From positions 1 through 64,000 of the forward strand of contig JAIXOU010000106.1 of the NCBI GenBank assembly GCA_027486585.1: DNA of 64,000 nt. The letters run 5' to 3'. Shown in pieces: positions 8,317 to 16,650 of the stretch (positions within the stretch are counted from its first letter, which is position 1; every line of letters starts with the position of its first letter). A model generated the notes under the pieces. That model saw only the letters and a list, made by a program, of their open reading frames with translations. It was not told the DNA's origin and did not search any database. A program made the translations under genes and the position numbers. The stretch comes from Verrucomicrobiaceae bacterium. Its GTDB lineage: Bacteria; Verrucomicrobiota; Verrucomicrobiia; Verrucomicrobiales; Verrucomicrobiaceae.

Positions 8317-9204
8317 TTAGGCAGCTGGTTTAGCAGGTGGCGCAGAGGCAGGTGGCGGAGGGATTTTGCCACGATACTTTTCAAAAAGTGCCAGGTCTAA
8401 AGCCCCTCGACCAGGGATGGGCAACTTGCCGACACGCACATTGTAGTCGCTCTCAGCACGACCAGCTCCATTGTTAAAGGCACCTTGACCGTCATCTCGA
8501 ATCAAATAGAGGATCATGGCGTTCTTGTCCTTGGCCACTTCCGTGAGAAAATAATTGTAGGCAGCGTCAGCAACGACCACTTCAGCAGTGGCGCTGAGTC
8601 TATAGTCTTCCTTCCCCCAAGCTCCGAGGATTTTTAGAGCACCTGTGGCGCATTCGACAAAGTAAACCTTGGTCGTCTCAGGCATGCCTGAACCCGATGG
8701 CTGAACGATGACTGGCGGTGCTTTTTTATCCGCTGGAATCTGACGTTTTTTAATCTCCTCGGCGAGCTCAGCTATGGTCTTTTTACTATCATCCTGCTGT
8801 TTCTTTAATCCATCGATTTCAGTCAGCAGATCATCAAGCTCCTTTTGCAGTTTGGTGGCGATCTGTTGGTTCTGCTCCTTCAGCTCCTTCGAGGAATCCA
8901 GCAATTTTCGGAACCGAATGTACCGCTGCTCTTTGTCCGTCATCTCTTCCTGAATCTTATTGAGTTCAGCAAGTTTTTCTTTGAGCACCGCATCCATTTT
9001 TTCGCGATCAATAAGCTCCTGTTTCATGCGCTTATGCTCCTGAGCCATCTGGACTTCTTCGGGGGTGCGCCCCTCTGTCTGCTGAGTCTGAGAAACGCAA
9101 AGAACAACGATGATGAGCACAAGCACCCCGATAAGTGAACATAGGATATCCAGAAATGGAACAAGAAGAATCTCGTCCTTAGCGCCGTGACGTCTCTTAG
9201 CCAT
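8317..9204 (-). CDS. ExbD/MotB-like proton-channel partner (short)
   Basis: A 295-residue protein with one N-terminal membrane helix and Asp19 in LVPFLDILCSLIGVLVLI, the proton-binding residue expected for ExbD/TolR. A highly charged coiled coil spans about residues 45-165 and a globular C-terminal domain follows, ending in a Pro/Ala-rich tail. It starts 42 bp after the TolQ/MotA-like gene. Its first helix resembles that of the 515-residue neighbour, including the Asp at the same position, but the two periplasmic parts differ. They look like paralogues that form a heteromeric stator. Confidence 0.7.
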   Translation of the reverse strand: MAKRRHGAKDEILLVPFLDILCSLIGVLVLIIVVLCVSQTQQTEGRTPEEVQMAQEHKRMKQELIDREKMDAVLKEKLAELNKIQEEMTDKEQRYIRFRKLLDSSKELKEQNQQIATKLQKELDDLLTEIDGLKKQQDDSKKTIAELAEEIKKRQIPADKKAPPVIVQPSGSGMPETTKVYFVECATGALKILGAWGKEDYRLSATAEVVVADAAYNYFLTEVAKDKNAMILYLIRDDGQGAFNNGAGRAESDYNVRVGKLPIPGRGALDLALFEKYRGKIPPPPASAPPAKPAA

Positions 9205-9246
9205 GAGTGATCAGCGTGGGTGAATGGAGGTTTTTGAAAAGGCGCA

Positions 9247-10734
9247 CTAATCGCGACTAAACCAGCCTTTTTTCTTCACCTGATGAATGAGAATTTGCTG
9301 AGTACCGAGCTCTTTGAGCACGTTATTCAAGCTCTGAATACCACTGGCTAGAGCCCGATTGTACTCGCTGCTCTGTTTAATGGCATCTGATACGGATTGT
9401 GTAAAATCCTCCCTCATGCGATTCACGGCCCGTGCAAACTCTGCATCCACACGCTCTTGATGGGCAGCCGCTCGCTTATCCAGATTCTCTGCCTGCTCTT
9501 TGATTTTGGCAGAGAGGGAATTGAGATCCACCAGAAACTCTTTTTGAGAGTTTGCGACCGCTTTGACCAATACTTCCATGATGCCGTTCGTATCACCACC
9601 AGCGAGGCTGCCGCCATCGTTGAGACGAGGCAGGAGGACCTCATTGCAAAAGGAGTCGATGTCATTCAAGCAGTCATCCTCGGACTTCATCATCCCATTC
9701 AGAGGGAAGTTAAGTGCCAGTGCGAAGACAAGGCCCAGCAAGGTGGCATCAAAGGCGGTGCCCAGACCTCCAGTCACATTACCAAGTGTGGCTGTGATTT
9801 CCTTCAAGTCGGCCATGCCGGCAAAATTCATACCACTAATGGCATGAGAGAGACCGATAACGGTACCGATGAATCCAAGAATGGGAATGGCCCAAAGGAA
9901 GGCTTTCAGCAAAGCATAACTGCCGCCGATCCTCATGCTGTCGATGTCCGACTGACTTGAAAGCATGTTTGTTACATCGCCGACGTTTTGCTTCACCTCA
10001 AAAAGCTCCAGTGACTTCCGAATGCGATTCACCATCATGCTATCACGCAGGCTGCGTGGTAGCTTGTAGAGATTGTCGATAAACGAGCCCACATTATCTG
10101 CATTGATCTCCGCGCCCATCTCCCACGGCAATACGTCAAGCAGCAAAGCCTTGCGTTGGTGGCGGAGTTTTTGATACTTCAGGTAGAGGATCGCAATCGC
10201 CCAAGTAAAGAAGAGCGTGTTCGTAAAGCTCACCAGCATGTGCTTGAAGAAGAGGGACGCGATCCACTGCATGGCAGTGAAGTTTGCGGCCGCTACTTCG
10301 GGTCCAGCCTTGAAGGGAAACAGGAAACCAATCACCACGAGGAAGATCACGAAGCCAATGCCAAAACTCAGCAATGGATTCGGATTCGTAGGGTCCTTCT
10401 CCTCCCAACCACCTCGGGATGCACTTTGTGCAGGTTCTGATGACGGCGCAAAGGTTGGTTGAAGCGGCTGGTCTATGGCTGCGATGTCGCCATCTCTGCC
10501 CCAGGCATCTGACGCTGGGAGGCCGCTAGGCGGAGGCAGGTCAGGTTCCAAATCCATTGGCACGGAGATCTTACCATTGCAGCCGGGACAGCGGACAATT
10601 TTCCCAGCCATCTCAGGCTCGAGCTTCAACTGCATTTCACAAGTAGGGCACTTAAATTTCACGGTGAATGGGGTTTCCTGAAGGGTTTTCGTGTTGTTGG
10701 CAGACGCGTCGTTTGACTTGAATTGTGAATTCAA
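9247..10734 (-). CDS. MotA/TolQ/ExbB-like proton channel with N-terminal zinc ribbon
   Basis: A 495-residue protein. Residues 29-52 form a zinc ribbon with paired cysteines (C29/C32 and C49/C52) of the MJ0042 type. A Pro-rich linker leads to membrane helices near residues 118-140, 165-190, 275-305 and 320-350; the last two carry the Gly-rich, Thr-containing face typical of TolQ/ExbB/MotA. A charged coiled coil follows (about 400-470). It is first in a minus-strand run with two ExbD-like partners, and divergent from the exported protein at 10892. An ion-driven motor is the likely role; the zinc ribbon would face the cytoplasm and may bind a partner. Confidence 0.75.
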   Translation of the reverse strand: MNSQFKSNDASANNTKTLQETPFTVKFKCPTCEMQLKLEPEMAGKIVRCPGCNGKISVPMDLEPDLPPPSGLPASDAWGRDGDIAAIDQPLQPTFAPSSEPAQSASRGGWEEKDPTNPNPLLSFGIGFVIFLVVIGFLFPFKAGPEVAAANFTAMQWIASLFFKHMLVSFTNTLFFTWAIAILYLKYQKLRHQRKALLLDVLPWEMGAEINADNVGSFIDNLYKLPRSLRDSMMVNRIRKSLELFEVKQNVGDVTNMLSSQSDIDSMRIGGSYALLKAFLWAIPILGFIGTVIGLSHAISGMNFAGMADLKEITATLGNVTGGLGTAFDATLLGLVFALALNFPLNGMMKSEDDCLNDIDSFCNEVLLPRLNDGGSLAGGDTNGIMEVLVKAVANSQKEFLVDLNSLSAKIKEQAENLDKRAAAHQERVDAEFARAVNRMREDFTQSVSDAIKQSSEYNRALASGIQSLNNVLKELGTQQILIHQVKKKGWFSRD

Positions 10735-10891
10735 TCAAACTGTCCACGCACCTGCAAGCCTGTTCATTGCATCTATACGGCTTTTTATGCATTTTGTTGG
10801 GGTGCTGACTAAAAATGGCGGAATAATCCAAATGGGGCTTTTGAAAATGCAGCCTTGATTCGCCACGGTCTGATCCTATTCTGATTTATCC

Positions 10892-11569
10892 ATGAAGACC
10901 CGCCTCCTGACCCTACTGCTGATTTCTACCGCCAGCCTCCATCTGCGCGCAAACCCAGAAATCCCACGTTCAGTCGCCCAAAGCTTTGGCGAAGCTGTTG
11001 CCAGTGGCATACTTTTGCTCAAGGGAACCGGCACTACAGGTGAGCCTTCCGAGTGGGTGGCTTTTTCTCGAGATGCTTTCCGCCCTGAAGAGATTTTACG
11101 CATCTCTGTGAAAATGGAAGACGCCATGTGGAAGGCTACCCCCTCTGGCGCAGGCACGAAAGTCCTCTCCCCGGCTCCAACCAGAAAGCTCGACTTCTCC
11201 CAAGTCCGTGAACGCAGTGCGGATGCCCGAGTTGTGGCAGCAAAGGCTGCTGCTCTAGCCCAGACCACCTTTGCGACGGTTGATTATCAATTGGCCTCCA
11301 ATGAAGACACAGGGTCACCGGAGTGGGGCCTAGCCCTGAAAGACGAGACCGGCCATGAAGTTGGCTTTTGCGTCGTTTCGGCAGCGACAGGTGCCCTGGT
11401 TTTCCAGGACTGGACACCCCGCTTTGCCACAGCCCCTTCTTCAGGAGATAGTGAGGGCGAACGCGCCGCAAAGAGTGTGAAGCGCACGGCACGCAAAGCC
11501 TGGAACTGGACCGATAAAGCGCGCACCGAAACCAAAGGTTTTTTCCGCGAACTCTTCCGCAGAAACTGA
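10892..11569 (+). CDS. exported protein of unknown function
   Basis: A 225-residue protein with a clear signal peptide (MKTRLLTLLLISTASLHL...), then a soluble domain with no motif I recognise and a basic, Lys/Arg-rich C-terminus. It is divergent from the TolQ/MotA-like operon and followed by a strong terminator at 11588. It precedes bamA but is probably a separate transcript. No function is assigned. Confidence 0.7.
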   Translation: MKTRLLTLLLISTASLHLRANPEIPRSVAQSFGEAVASGILLLKGTGTTGEPSEWVAFSRDAFRPEEILRISVKMEDAMWKATPSGAGTKVLSPAPTRKLDFSQVRERSADARVVAAKAAALAQTTFATVDYQLASNEDTGSPEWGLALKDETGHEVGFCVVSAATGALVFQDWTPRFATAPSSGDSEGERAAKSVKRTARKAWNWTDKARTETKGFFRELFRRN

Positions 11570-11587
11570 ATTTCAGCCAAAGAAATC

Positions 11588-11627
11588 AAGCCCGCCAACA
11601 AAGGACAGTCCCCTTGGCGGGCTTTTT
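11588..11627 (+). terminator. intrinsic terminator
   Basis: An 11-bp stem (11588-11598 with 11614-11624) with a long loop, followed by TTTTT. It closes the exported-protein gene and isolates the bamA operon. Confidence 0.75.
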
Positions 11628-11666
11628 GCTACCCTCGTCCCTGAGGCCAAAAGACGGTTTTAAGCC

Positions 11667-11695
11667 TTGACGCCCACTCTCTAGACAAGCATTAC
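11667..11695 (+). promoter_or_regulatory. possible promoter of bamA
   Basis: TTGACG at 11667-11672 and CATTAC at 11690-11695, spaced 17 bp. The -35 box is good and the -10 box weak. It lies about 55 bases before the bamA ATG. Confidence 0.3.
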
Positions 11696-11750
11696 TGACC
11701 GCCTACGTCCGCAGTCCACCGACTGTCCAAGACTACATTCCCAAATCTCT

Positions 11751-14174
11751 ATGACCAGAGTCTCTCTCCCGAAACAAATCCTGCTCTCCATCGCCGTCCT
11801 GACGATGACGATTCTCAGCTCCCATGCCCAGCTTTCGCTGAATGCCCCAGCAGCTGGCCGAAAGATTGTCAGTCAGGTAGATGTTAATTTTAATGGCACG
11901 GCAACCATGGATCCAAACCGGATACGCGCCCAAATGTCCACCCGCGTCGGCGAGCCCTATTCTGAAGAAGCGGTCGAAAAAGATATCCGCACCCTCTATG
12001 CAACGGGAGCAGTCGAAAACGTCGATATTCAGCCAATCAATGTCGGCAATGGAGTTCGCGTTGTGGTCACCATCTCAGGTCGCGGCGGCATCGGCGAAAT
12101 CAGCTTTTTGGGCAATGCTGCTTTTGATAACGACAAGCTCCGTAAAGAAATCGAAGTTAAAGTGGGTGATCCAGTCGATGACGCAAAGCTCACCACGGCC
12201 CAGCAAAAGATCCGTGAAGTGTATGAGAAGAAAGGTTTCTCCGACGTCGCCGTGACCTATGATGTCACCCCTTCTGCCAAGGAAGGCTTCACCAGTGTCC
12301 TCTTCAAAATTGACGAAGGCGGCCGCGGCATCATTGATGACATTCGTTTTGAAGGCAACAATGCCATCAGCGCGCGCAAGCTCAAATCCAAGTTGAAGAC
12401 CAAAGAAAAGACCTTCTATCGTCTCTTTGGAAAAGCTGGGAAACTGGACAATCAAACCCTTCAGGAAGACGTAAAAACCATCGAACAGGCATTCCAAGAC
12501 GAAGGTTACGTATATGTCAAAGTTAGCTACCGTCGTGAACCTGTCAGTGACAAAAAGATCGCGCTGATCTTTGAAGTTTATGAAGGTGGTAAATTTGATG
12601 TCGCCTCTGTCGATCTACAAGGCATCACTGTCTTTACCAAGGATGAACTTACCCCAGCCATCCGCACAGAGCCAGGCTTTGCCTATTCGGGGTCGGACAT
12701 TCGCGGTGATGAAAAAATGATCCAAGACTATTATGGCTCACGTGGTTATGCCGATGCTAGGATCGACACCCAACTCAGTGATGCAGGCCCAGGTAAGCTA
12801 CATGTCGCTTTTGTCGTCACAGAAGGTAGCAAATCCTACATCCGCAAAGTAAACATCAGCGGAAATATCAAAACACAAGATGAAGTGATCCGCCGTGAGT
12901 TACCATTTACTCCAGGCGATGAACTCAACACCGTGAAGCTGGAAACAGCCCAGACGACTTTGGATAACTTAAATTACTTCGAGGGTAAAAATGACGCAAA
13001 TCCGCTTACTATCCGCCCAGTCCCGACAGAAGTCATGGGCTTCAAAGACGTCGAAGTAAATGTCACTGAAAAACCAACAGGCTCCGTGAACTTCGGTGCC
13101 GGCTTCAGCTCCATTGATAGCCTCGTCGGTTTCGTCACTGTCACTCAGACAAACTTCGACATCTCAGACTGGGGCGACTTCCGTGGGGCTGGTCAGCGCT
13201 TTAACATGAACCTCCGTTACGGGACACGCACTTCCACTTTCGACATGAACTGGACAGAGCCATGGTTCTTGGGTCAAAAACTCGCTCTTACCACACATTT
13301 GTTCTACCAAAACCTGAACTTCCTTTCCAATCGTTTCCAACAAATCAACATTGGCGCTTCGGTTGGTCTGCGTAAACCAATCGGACAAAATGCGTATTTT
13401 GAGACGACTTATACTCTTCAACAGATTGCTTTAGATGTCGATCAAGCCAGCACGGATGACTCTACGATGATTCTTCGAAATGAAGATGGCAAATACATCC
13501 AAAGTAAACTTGATCTGACCTATGTTCATGACACCCGCGACAGCATCTTCATCACTCGTAAAGGTCACAAGTTTGAAATTGGTGCTCTGCTTTCAGGACT
13601 TGGTGGCGACGTCAATGTTTATGGTGGTAACATCGGTGGTCAGCAGTTCTTCCATCTTCCTGGAGATACGATCCTGAGTTTTGAGGGTATGGCCCGCTGG
13701 GTTCAAGGCAGCACCGACAATGGCATTAGCAGCAATGGCTTCAACAATGGAGGCGTTCCCATCTTTGAACGTCTCTTCTTGGGTGGTGCCAATAATTTAC
13801 GTGGTTACGATTTCCGTGATGTGGGTCCAAAAGATTCAACAGGAGAAGCCATTGGTGGTAACATGTCTCTCTTTGGCAGTGTCGAATACACCTTCCCCGT
13901 GTTTGAAAAAGTGCGCGGTGCCATCTTCTGGGATGTCGGCATGATTTCCACTGATGCGACTGCAGATAACCAAACTTCCGTTCGTAACGGAAAAACCGTT
14001 CAGAACGGCGGCCCCATCATCGGTGACGGTGAGATCTACTCCAACGTTGGCGTCGGTGTCCGCATGTTTCTCCCAGTCGGTCCGATCCGTCTTGATCTTG
14101 GCTTCCCTCTGGTGAAAGACAAATTTGTCGGAAACAGCCCGCGCTTCCAATTCAACATGGGCTACAAATTCTAA
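11751..14174 (+). CDS. bamA: outer membrane protein assembly factor BamA
   Basis: An 807-residue Omp85 protein that inserts beta-barrels into the outer membrane. It has a signal peptide (about 27 residues), a run of POTRA domains (about residues 40-430, each with the alternating strand and helix pattern and Gly-rich turns), then a C-terminal 16-strand barrel (about 440-807). The barrel has the conserved LGGANNLRGYDFRDVGP segment (VRGF-like motif, here LRGY) and ends in an aromatic residue (MGYKF), as expected of the BAM signal. Length fits the family. The order bamA-skp-lpxD matches that in many Gram-negatives. Confidence 0.95.
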   Translation: MTRVSLPKQILLSIAVLTMTILSSHAQLSLNAPAAGRKIVSQVDVNFNGTATMDPNRIRAQMSTRVGEPYSEEAVEKDIRTLYATGAVENVDIQPINVGNGVRVVVTISGRGGIGEISFLGNAAFDNDKLRKEIEVKVGDPVDDAKLTTAQQKIREVYEKKGFSDVAVTYDVTPSAKEGFTSVLFKIDEGGRGIIDDIRFEGNNAISARKLKSKLKTKEKTFYRLFGKAGKLDNQTLQEDVKTIEQAFQDEGYVYVKVSYRREPVSDKKIALIFEVYEGGKFDVASVDLQGITVFTKDELTPAIRTEPGFAYSGSDIRGDEKMIQDYYGSRGYADARIDTQLSDAGPGKLHVAFVVTEGSKSYIRKVNISGNIKTQDEVIRRELPFTPGDELNTVKLETAQTTLDNLNYFEGKNDANPLTIRPVPTEVMGFKDVEVNVTEKPTGSVNFGAGFSSIDSLVGFVTVTQTNFDISDWGDFRGAGQRFNMNLRYGTRTSTFDMNWTEPWFLGQKLALTTHLFYQNLNFLSNRFQQINIGASVGLRKPIGQNAYFETTYTLQQIALDVDQASTDDSTMILRNEDGKYIQSKLDLTYVHDTRDSIFITRKGHKFEIGALLSGLGGDVNVYGGNIGGQQFFHLPGDTILSFEGMARWVQGSTDNGISSNGFNNGGVPIFERLFLGGANNLRGYDFRDVGPKDSTGEAIGGNMSLFGSVEYTFPVFEKVRGAIFWDVGMISTDATADNQTSVRNGKTVQNGGPIIGDGEIYSNVGVGVRMFLPVGPIRLDLGFPLVKDKFVGNSPRFQFNMGYKF

Positions 14175-14223
14175 TCGCTACAATCGAACAGTTTCCCTTC
14201 AACCCTACTCTCAGTCTTCCCCT

Positions 14224-14838
14224 ATGATCCGTAAAATAGCCCTCACTCTCCTCTCCATCATGGCTGTCTCGGCCAGCGCCGCCGACCTCAAGTTCGGTGT
14301 CGTGGACATGTCCAAAGCCTTCTCAGACTTCCATAAAACCAAAGAAGCTGCTGAGAAATTCAAAGTTAATCTGGACAAAGCTCAGAAGGAAATGAACGAC
14401 CGCTGGTCCGTTTACAAAAACCTCATGACGGACATGCAGAAGCTCAAAAAAGAAGCGAGCGATCCAATCATGACCCAAGACGCCCGTGCCAAGAAGGGCA
14501 TGGAATTTGAAGAAAAAGGCAAGGAACTCCGCTCTTTGGAGCAGGAAATTGGCGAAGCCCAAAATCGCCGCAATAACCAGCTCAAACAAGAAGACATGAG
14601 CATTCGTAAAGGCATCTATGACGAGATCCTCGTCGTGGTAAAAGAAAAAGCCAAAGCAGACGGTTATGATTTCATCTTCGACAAATCTGGCATGAGCCTT
14701 TCCACCGTGCCAGTGCTTATCTATTACAAAGATGCTGTGGACGTCACTGACCTCATCATCGTTGAACTCAATAAAGGCGCTCCAGCGGCCGCCGCAGCAG
14801 CACCTGCTGCCGCGACTAAAGAAGAAAAGAAACCTTAA
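14224..14838 (+). CDS. skp: OmpH/Skp family periplasmic chaperone
   Basis: About 204 residues with a signal peptide (residues 1-20), then a long charged coiled coil (about 35-150) typical of Skp, which holds unfolded outer-membrane proteins in the periplasm. The mature start DLKFGVVDMSKAFSDF matches the family's first strand. The ATG at 14224 is preferred over one at 14125, which would overlap the bamA end and spoil the signal peptide. An Ala-rich/Lys tail ends the protein. It is flanked by bamA and lpxD. Confidence 0.9.
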   Translation: MIRKIALTLLSIMAVSASAADLKFGVVDMSKAFSDFHKTKEAAEKFKVNLDKAQKEMNDRWSVYKNLMTDMQKLKKEASDPIMTQDARAKKGMEFEEKGKELRSLEQEIGEAQNRRNNQLKQEDMSIRKGIYDEILVVVKEKAKADGYDFIFDKSGMSLSTVPVLIYYKDAVDVTDLIIVELNKGAPAAAAAAPAAATKEEKKP

Positions 14839-14856
14839 TTCCTTTTTGTGATTTTT

Positions 14857-14894
14857 GAGGCACGCCGATACCATTCGGCGTGCCTCTTCGTTTT
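14857..14894 (+). terminator. hairpin between skp and lpxD
   Basis: An 11-bp perfect stem (14857-14867 with 14876-14886) followed by TTCGTTTT. The T-run is broken, so it may attenuate rather than stop transcription into lpxD, which begins only 9 bases later. Confidence 0.5.
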
Positions 14895-14902
14895 CAGCCA
14901 TC

Positions 14903-15952
14903 ATGAGCGCCACCATTAGCCACGCACGCCTTACCGGACTACTCGGCGGCGAACTGCTTCAGGGTGATCCGGAAGGAATCATCACGGGCATGAACTCCAT
15001 CAGTGAAGCGGCCCCTGGAGAAGTCACCTTTCTGGGCAATCCTAGATACCTAGCAGCCCTGAGAACCACCAAAGCGACCGCAGTCCTTGTCGGTCCAGAG
15101 TTTAACGAGCCACTAGAAAACGTGGCCCTCATTCGTGTCGCTAATCCGACACTCGCTTTTTCGAGTGTTATTCAGCACTTCCGGCCGACACCTCGCACCT
15201 TCATTCCAGGCGTACACCCTTCTGCGGTGGTCTCTGCGTCGGCTGTTTTTGCGTCGGGAAAAGTATCCATCGGGCCCAACGTCGTGATCGAAGATCATGT
15301 GACGATCGGAGATGGAACCATCATCCACGCCGGAGCTTTCGTCGGACACTCAGCCGTTATAGGCAGCGACTGTGTGCTCCACACCAACGTCACCATCAAA
15401 GACCGCTGCCAGCTCGGAAGCCGTGTCATTATTCATAGTAGCAGCGCCATCGGGACGGATGGGTTTGGCTATGAGTTCTCAAAGGGGCGCCATCTCAAGA
15501 TTGAGCAGGTAGGCATTGTTCAGATTGACGATGATGTTGAAATCGGATCCTGCACGACCGTTGATCGCGCCCGCTTTGGCCGCACATGGATTGGTGAAGG
15601 CTGCAAGATCGACAATCTGGTTCAGATCGGACACAACGTCGTTCTCGGTAAGCATTGCATCATCGTGGCTCTTGTAGCCCTCGCAGGCAGCACTCGATTT
15701 GGAGATTATGTGACCATTGCAGGCCAGGTTGGTGTAGGTGGCCACCTGGAAATCGCCAGCAAAGTCACCCTTTTAGCCAGAACTGGCGTCACCAAGAGCA
15801 TCACCGAGCCTGGGGCCTATCTTGGCTTTCCTGCCAAGCCCGCAATGGAAGGGCAACGCCTGGCTGCCGCCCAAACCAAGATCCCAGACATGCTAGCACG
15901 CATCAAAGAACTCGAAAAAAGGCTGGCTGTATTGGAAGGCCCCCAAGACTAG
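14903..15952 (+). CDS. lpxD: UDP-3-O-acylglucosamine N-acyltransferase
   Basis: About 349 residues. LpxD transfers a hydroxy-acyl chain to UDP-3-O-acylglucosamine in lipid A synthesis. It has the N-terminal LpxD domain (GVT-like FLGNPRYLAAL near residue 45) and a left-handed beta-helix of hexapeptide repeats from about residue 110 to 320, including IDNLVQIGHNVVLGKH with the catalytic-type His. A C-terminal coiled helix closes the trimer. The ATG at 14903 is used; the longer frame to 14855 would begin inside the upstream hairpin. Presence of lpxD implies an LPS-like outer membrane. Confidence 0.95.
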   Translation: MSATISHARLTGLLGGELLQGDPEGIITGMNSISEAAPGEVTFLGNPRYLAALRTTKATAVLVGPEFNEPLENVALIRVANPTLAFSSVIQHFRPTPRTFIPGVHPSAVVSASAVFASGKVSIGPNVVIEDHVTIGDGTIIHAGAFVGHSAVIGSDCVLHTNVTIKDRCQLGSRVIIHSSSAIGTDGFGYEFSKGRHLKIEQVGIVQIDDDVEIGSCTTVDRARFGRTWIGEGCKIDNLVQIGHNVVLGKHCIIVALVALAGSTRFGDYVTIAGQVGVGGHLEIASKVTLLARTGVTKSITEPGAYLGFPAKPAMEGQRLAAAQTKIPDMLARIKELEKRLAVLEGPQD

Positions 15953-15976
15953 ACTTCCACGACTGTCGATTGAAAC

Positions 15977-16005
15977 AAAAACGCCCGCAGGAACCTGCGG
16001 GCGTT
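15977..16005 (-). terminator. terminator of the act operon (possibly bidirectional)
   Basis: A 12-bp stem (15980-15991 with 15994-16005) with a 2-base loop. On the minus strand it is followed by TTTTTGTTT, a strong terminator after actD. On the plus strand the T-run is poor, but it may also end lpxD. Confidence 0.75.
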
Positions 16006-16029
16006 ATCAAATCTACCGAATGTTTGAGG

Positions 16030-16629
16030 CTAAATGTCGTCTTCGACGAGTTCGACATTTTTACCGCCAATCTTTTCCAGGAAGGACTTGGTGCCTTCTT
16101 GAGAGAATTTAGGATCGCGGGCTTCAATACACACGAAGAAACCGTCATCCGAGAATTTTGGGAAAGTCTTGGAGGCAAAAAGAGGATGATTCAGACGTGG
16201 CAACCCCATCAAGGCCAACAAGCCAAAGAGAGTCGTGAAAGCCGAGAAGAGAATCGTCAACTCAAACATCACTGGGAAAAAGGCTGGCAGTGTCCAGATG
16301 TCCGTCGGTTTTGCCTGCACCACAGTAGGATAGGTTTCAGCCAGCGTCTGCAAAAAACCAAGACCAATACTAGACCAAAAATTGGTCTGCGTGATTGTCT
16401 GAAGGGTGAAAGCAATGGTAGTCCCGGTAATGCCACCGCAGAACACCAAATAGGGCAGCTTAGAACGCTTCACACCCATGGCATGATCCATGCCATGAAT
16501 GGCAAAGGGTGAATGGACATCCCAGCGTTGGTAGCCCGCATCACGGACATGTTCAGCTGCATGATAGAGGTCAGCCACGCTGTCAAATTCAGCAAGGAAA
16601 CCATGAACGCGTTTGAGGGTAGTGCTCAC
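16030..16629 (-). CDS. actD: alternative complex III subunit ActD (DUF3341)
   Basis: A 199-residue membrane protein with a soluble N-terminal domain (residues 1-55, with GFLAEFDSVADLYHAAE) and two hydrophobic helices (about 58-80 and 115-140), the arrangement of DUF3341/ActD. In alternative complex III it is a small membrane subunit next to ActC. It is the last gene of the operon in this window; a terminator follows within about 25 bases. Genes for ActE, ActF or a cytochrome oxidase do not follow. Confidence 0.9.
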   Translation of the reverse strand: MSTTLKRVHGFLAEFDSVADLYHAAEHVRDAGYQRWDVHSPFAIHGMDHAMGVKRSKLPYLVFCGGITGTTIAFTLQTITQTNFWSSIGLGFLQTLAETYPTVVQAKPTDIWTLPAFFPVMFELTILFSAFTTLFGLLALMGLPRLNHPLFASKTFPKFSDDGFFVCIEARDPKFSQEGTKSFLEKIGGKNVELVEDDI

Positions 16630-16650
16630 AAAAATAGCGTGGATAAAGAG

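Noticed and set aside
6751-10734. Zorya-type defence system
   Set aside because: A MotA-like and MotB-like pair is present, but no ZorC, ZorD or ZorE, no OmpA-like domain, and no defence genes around.
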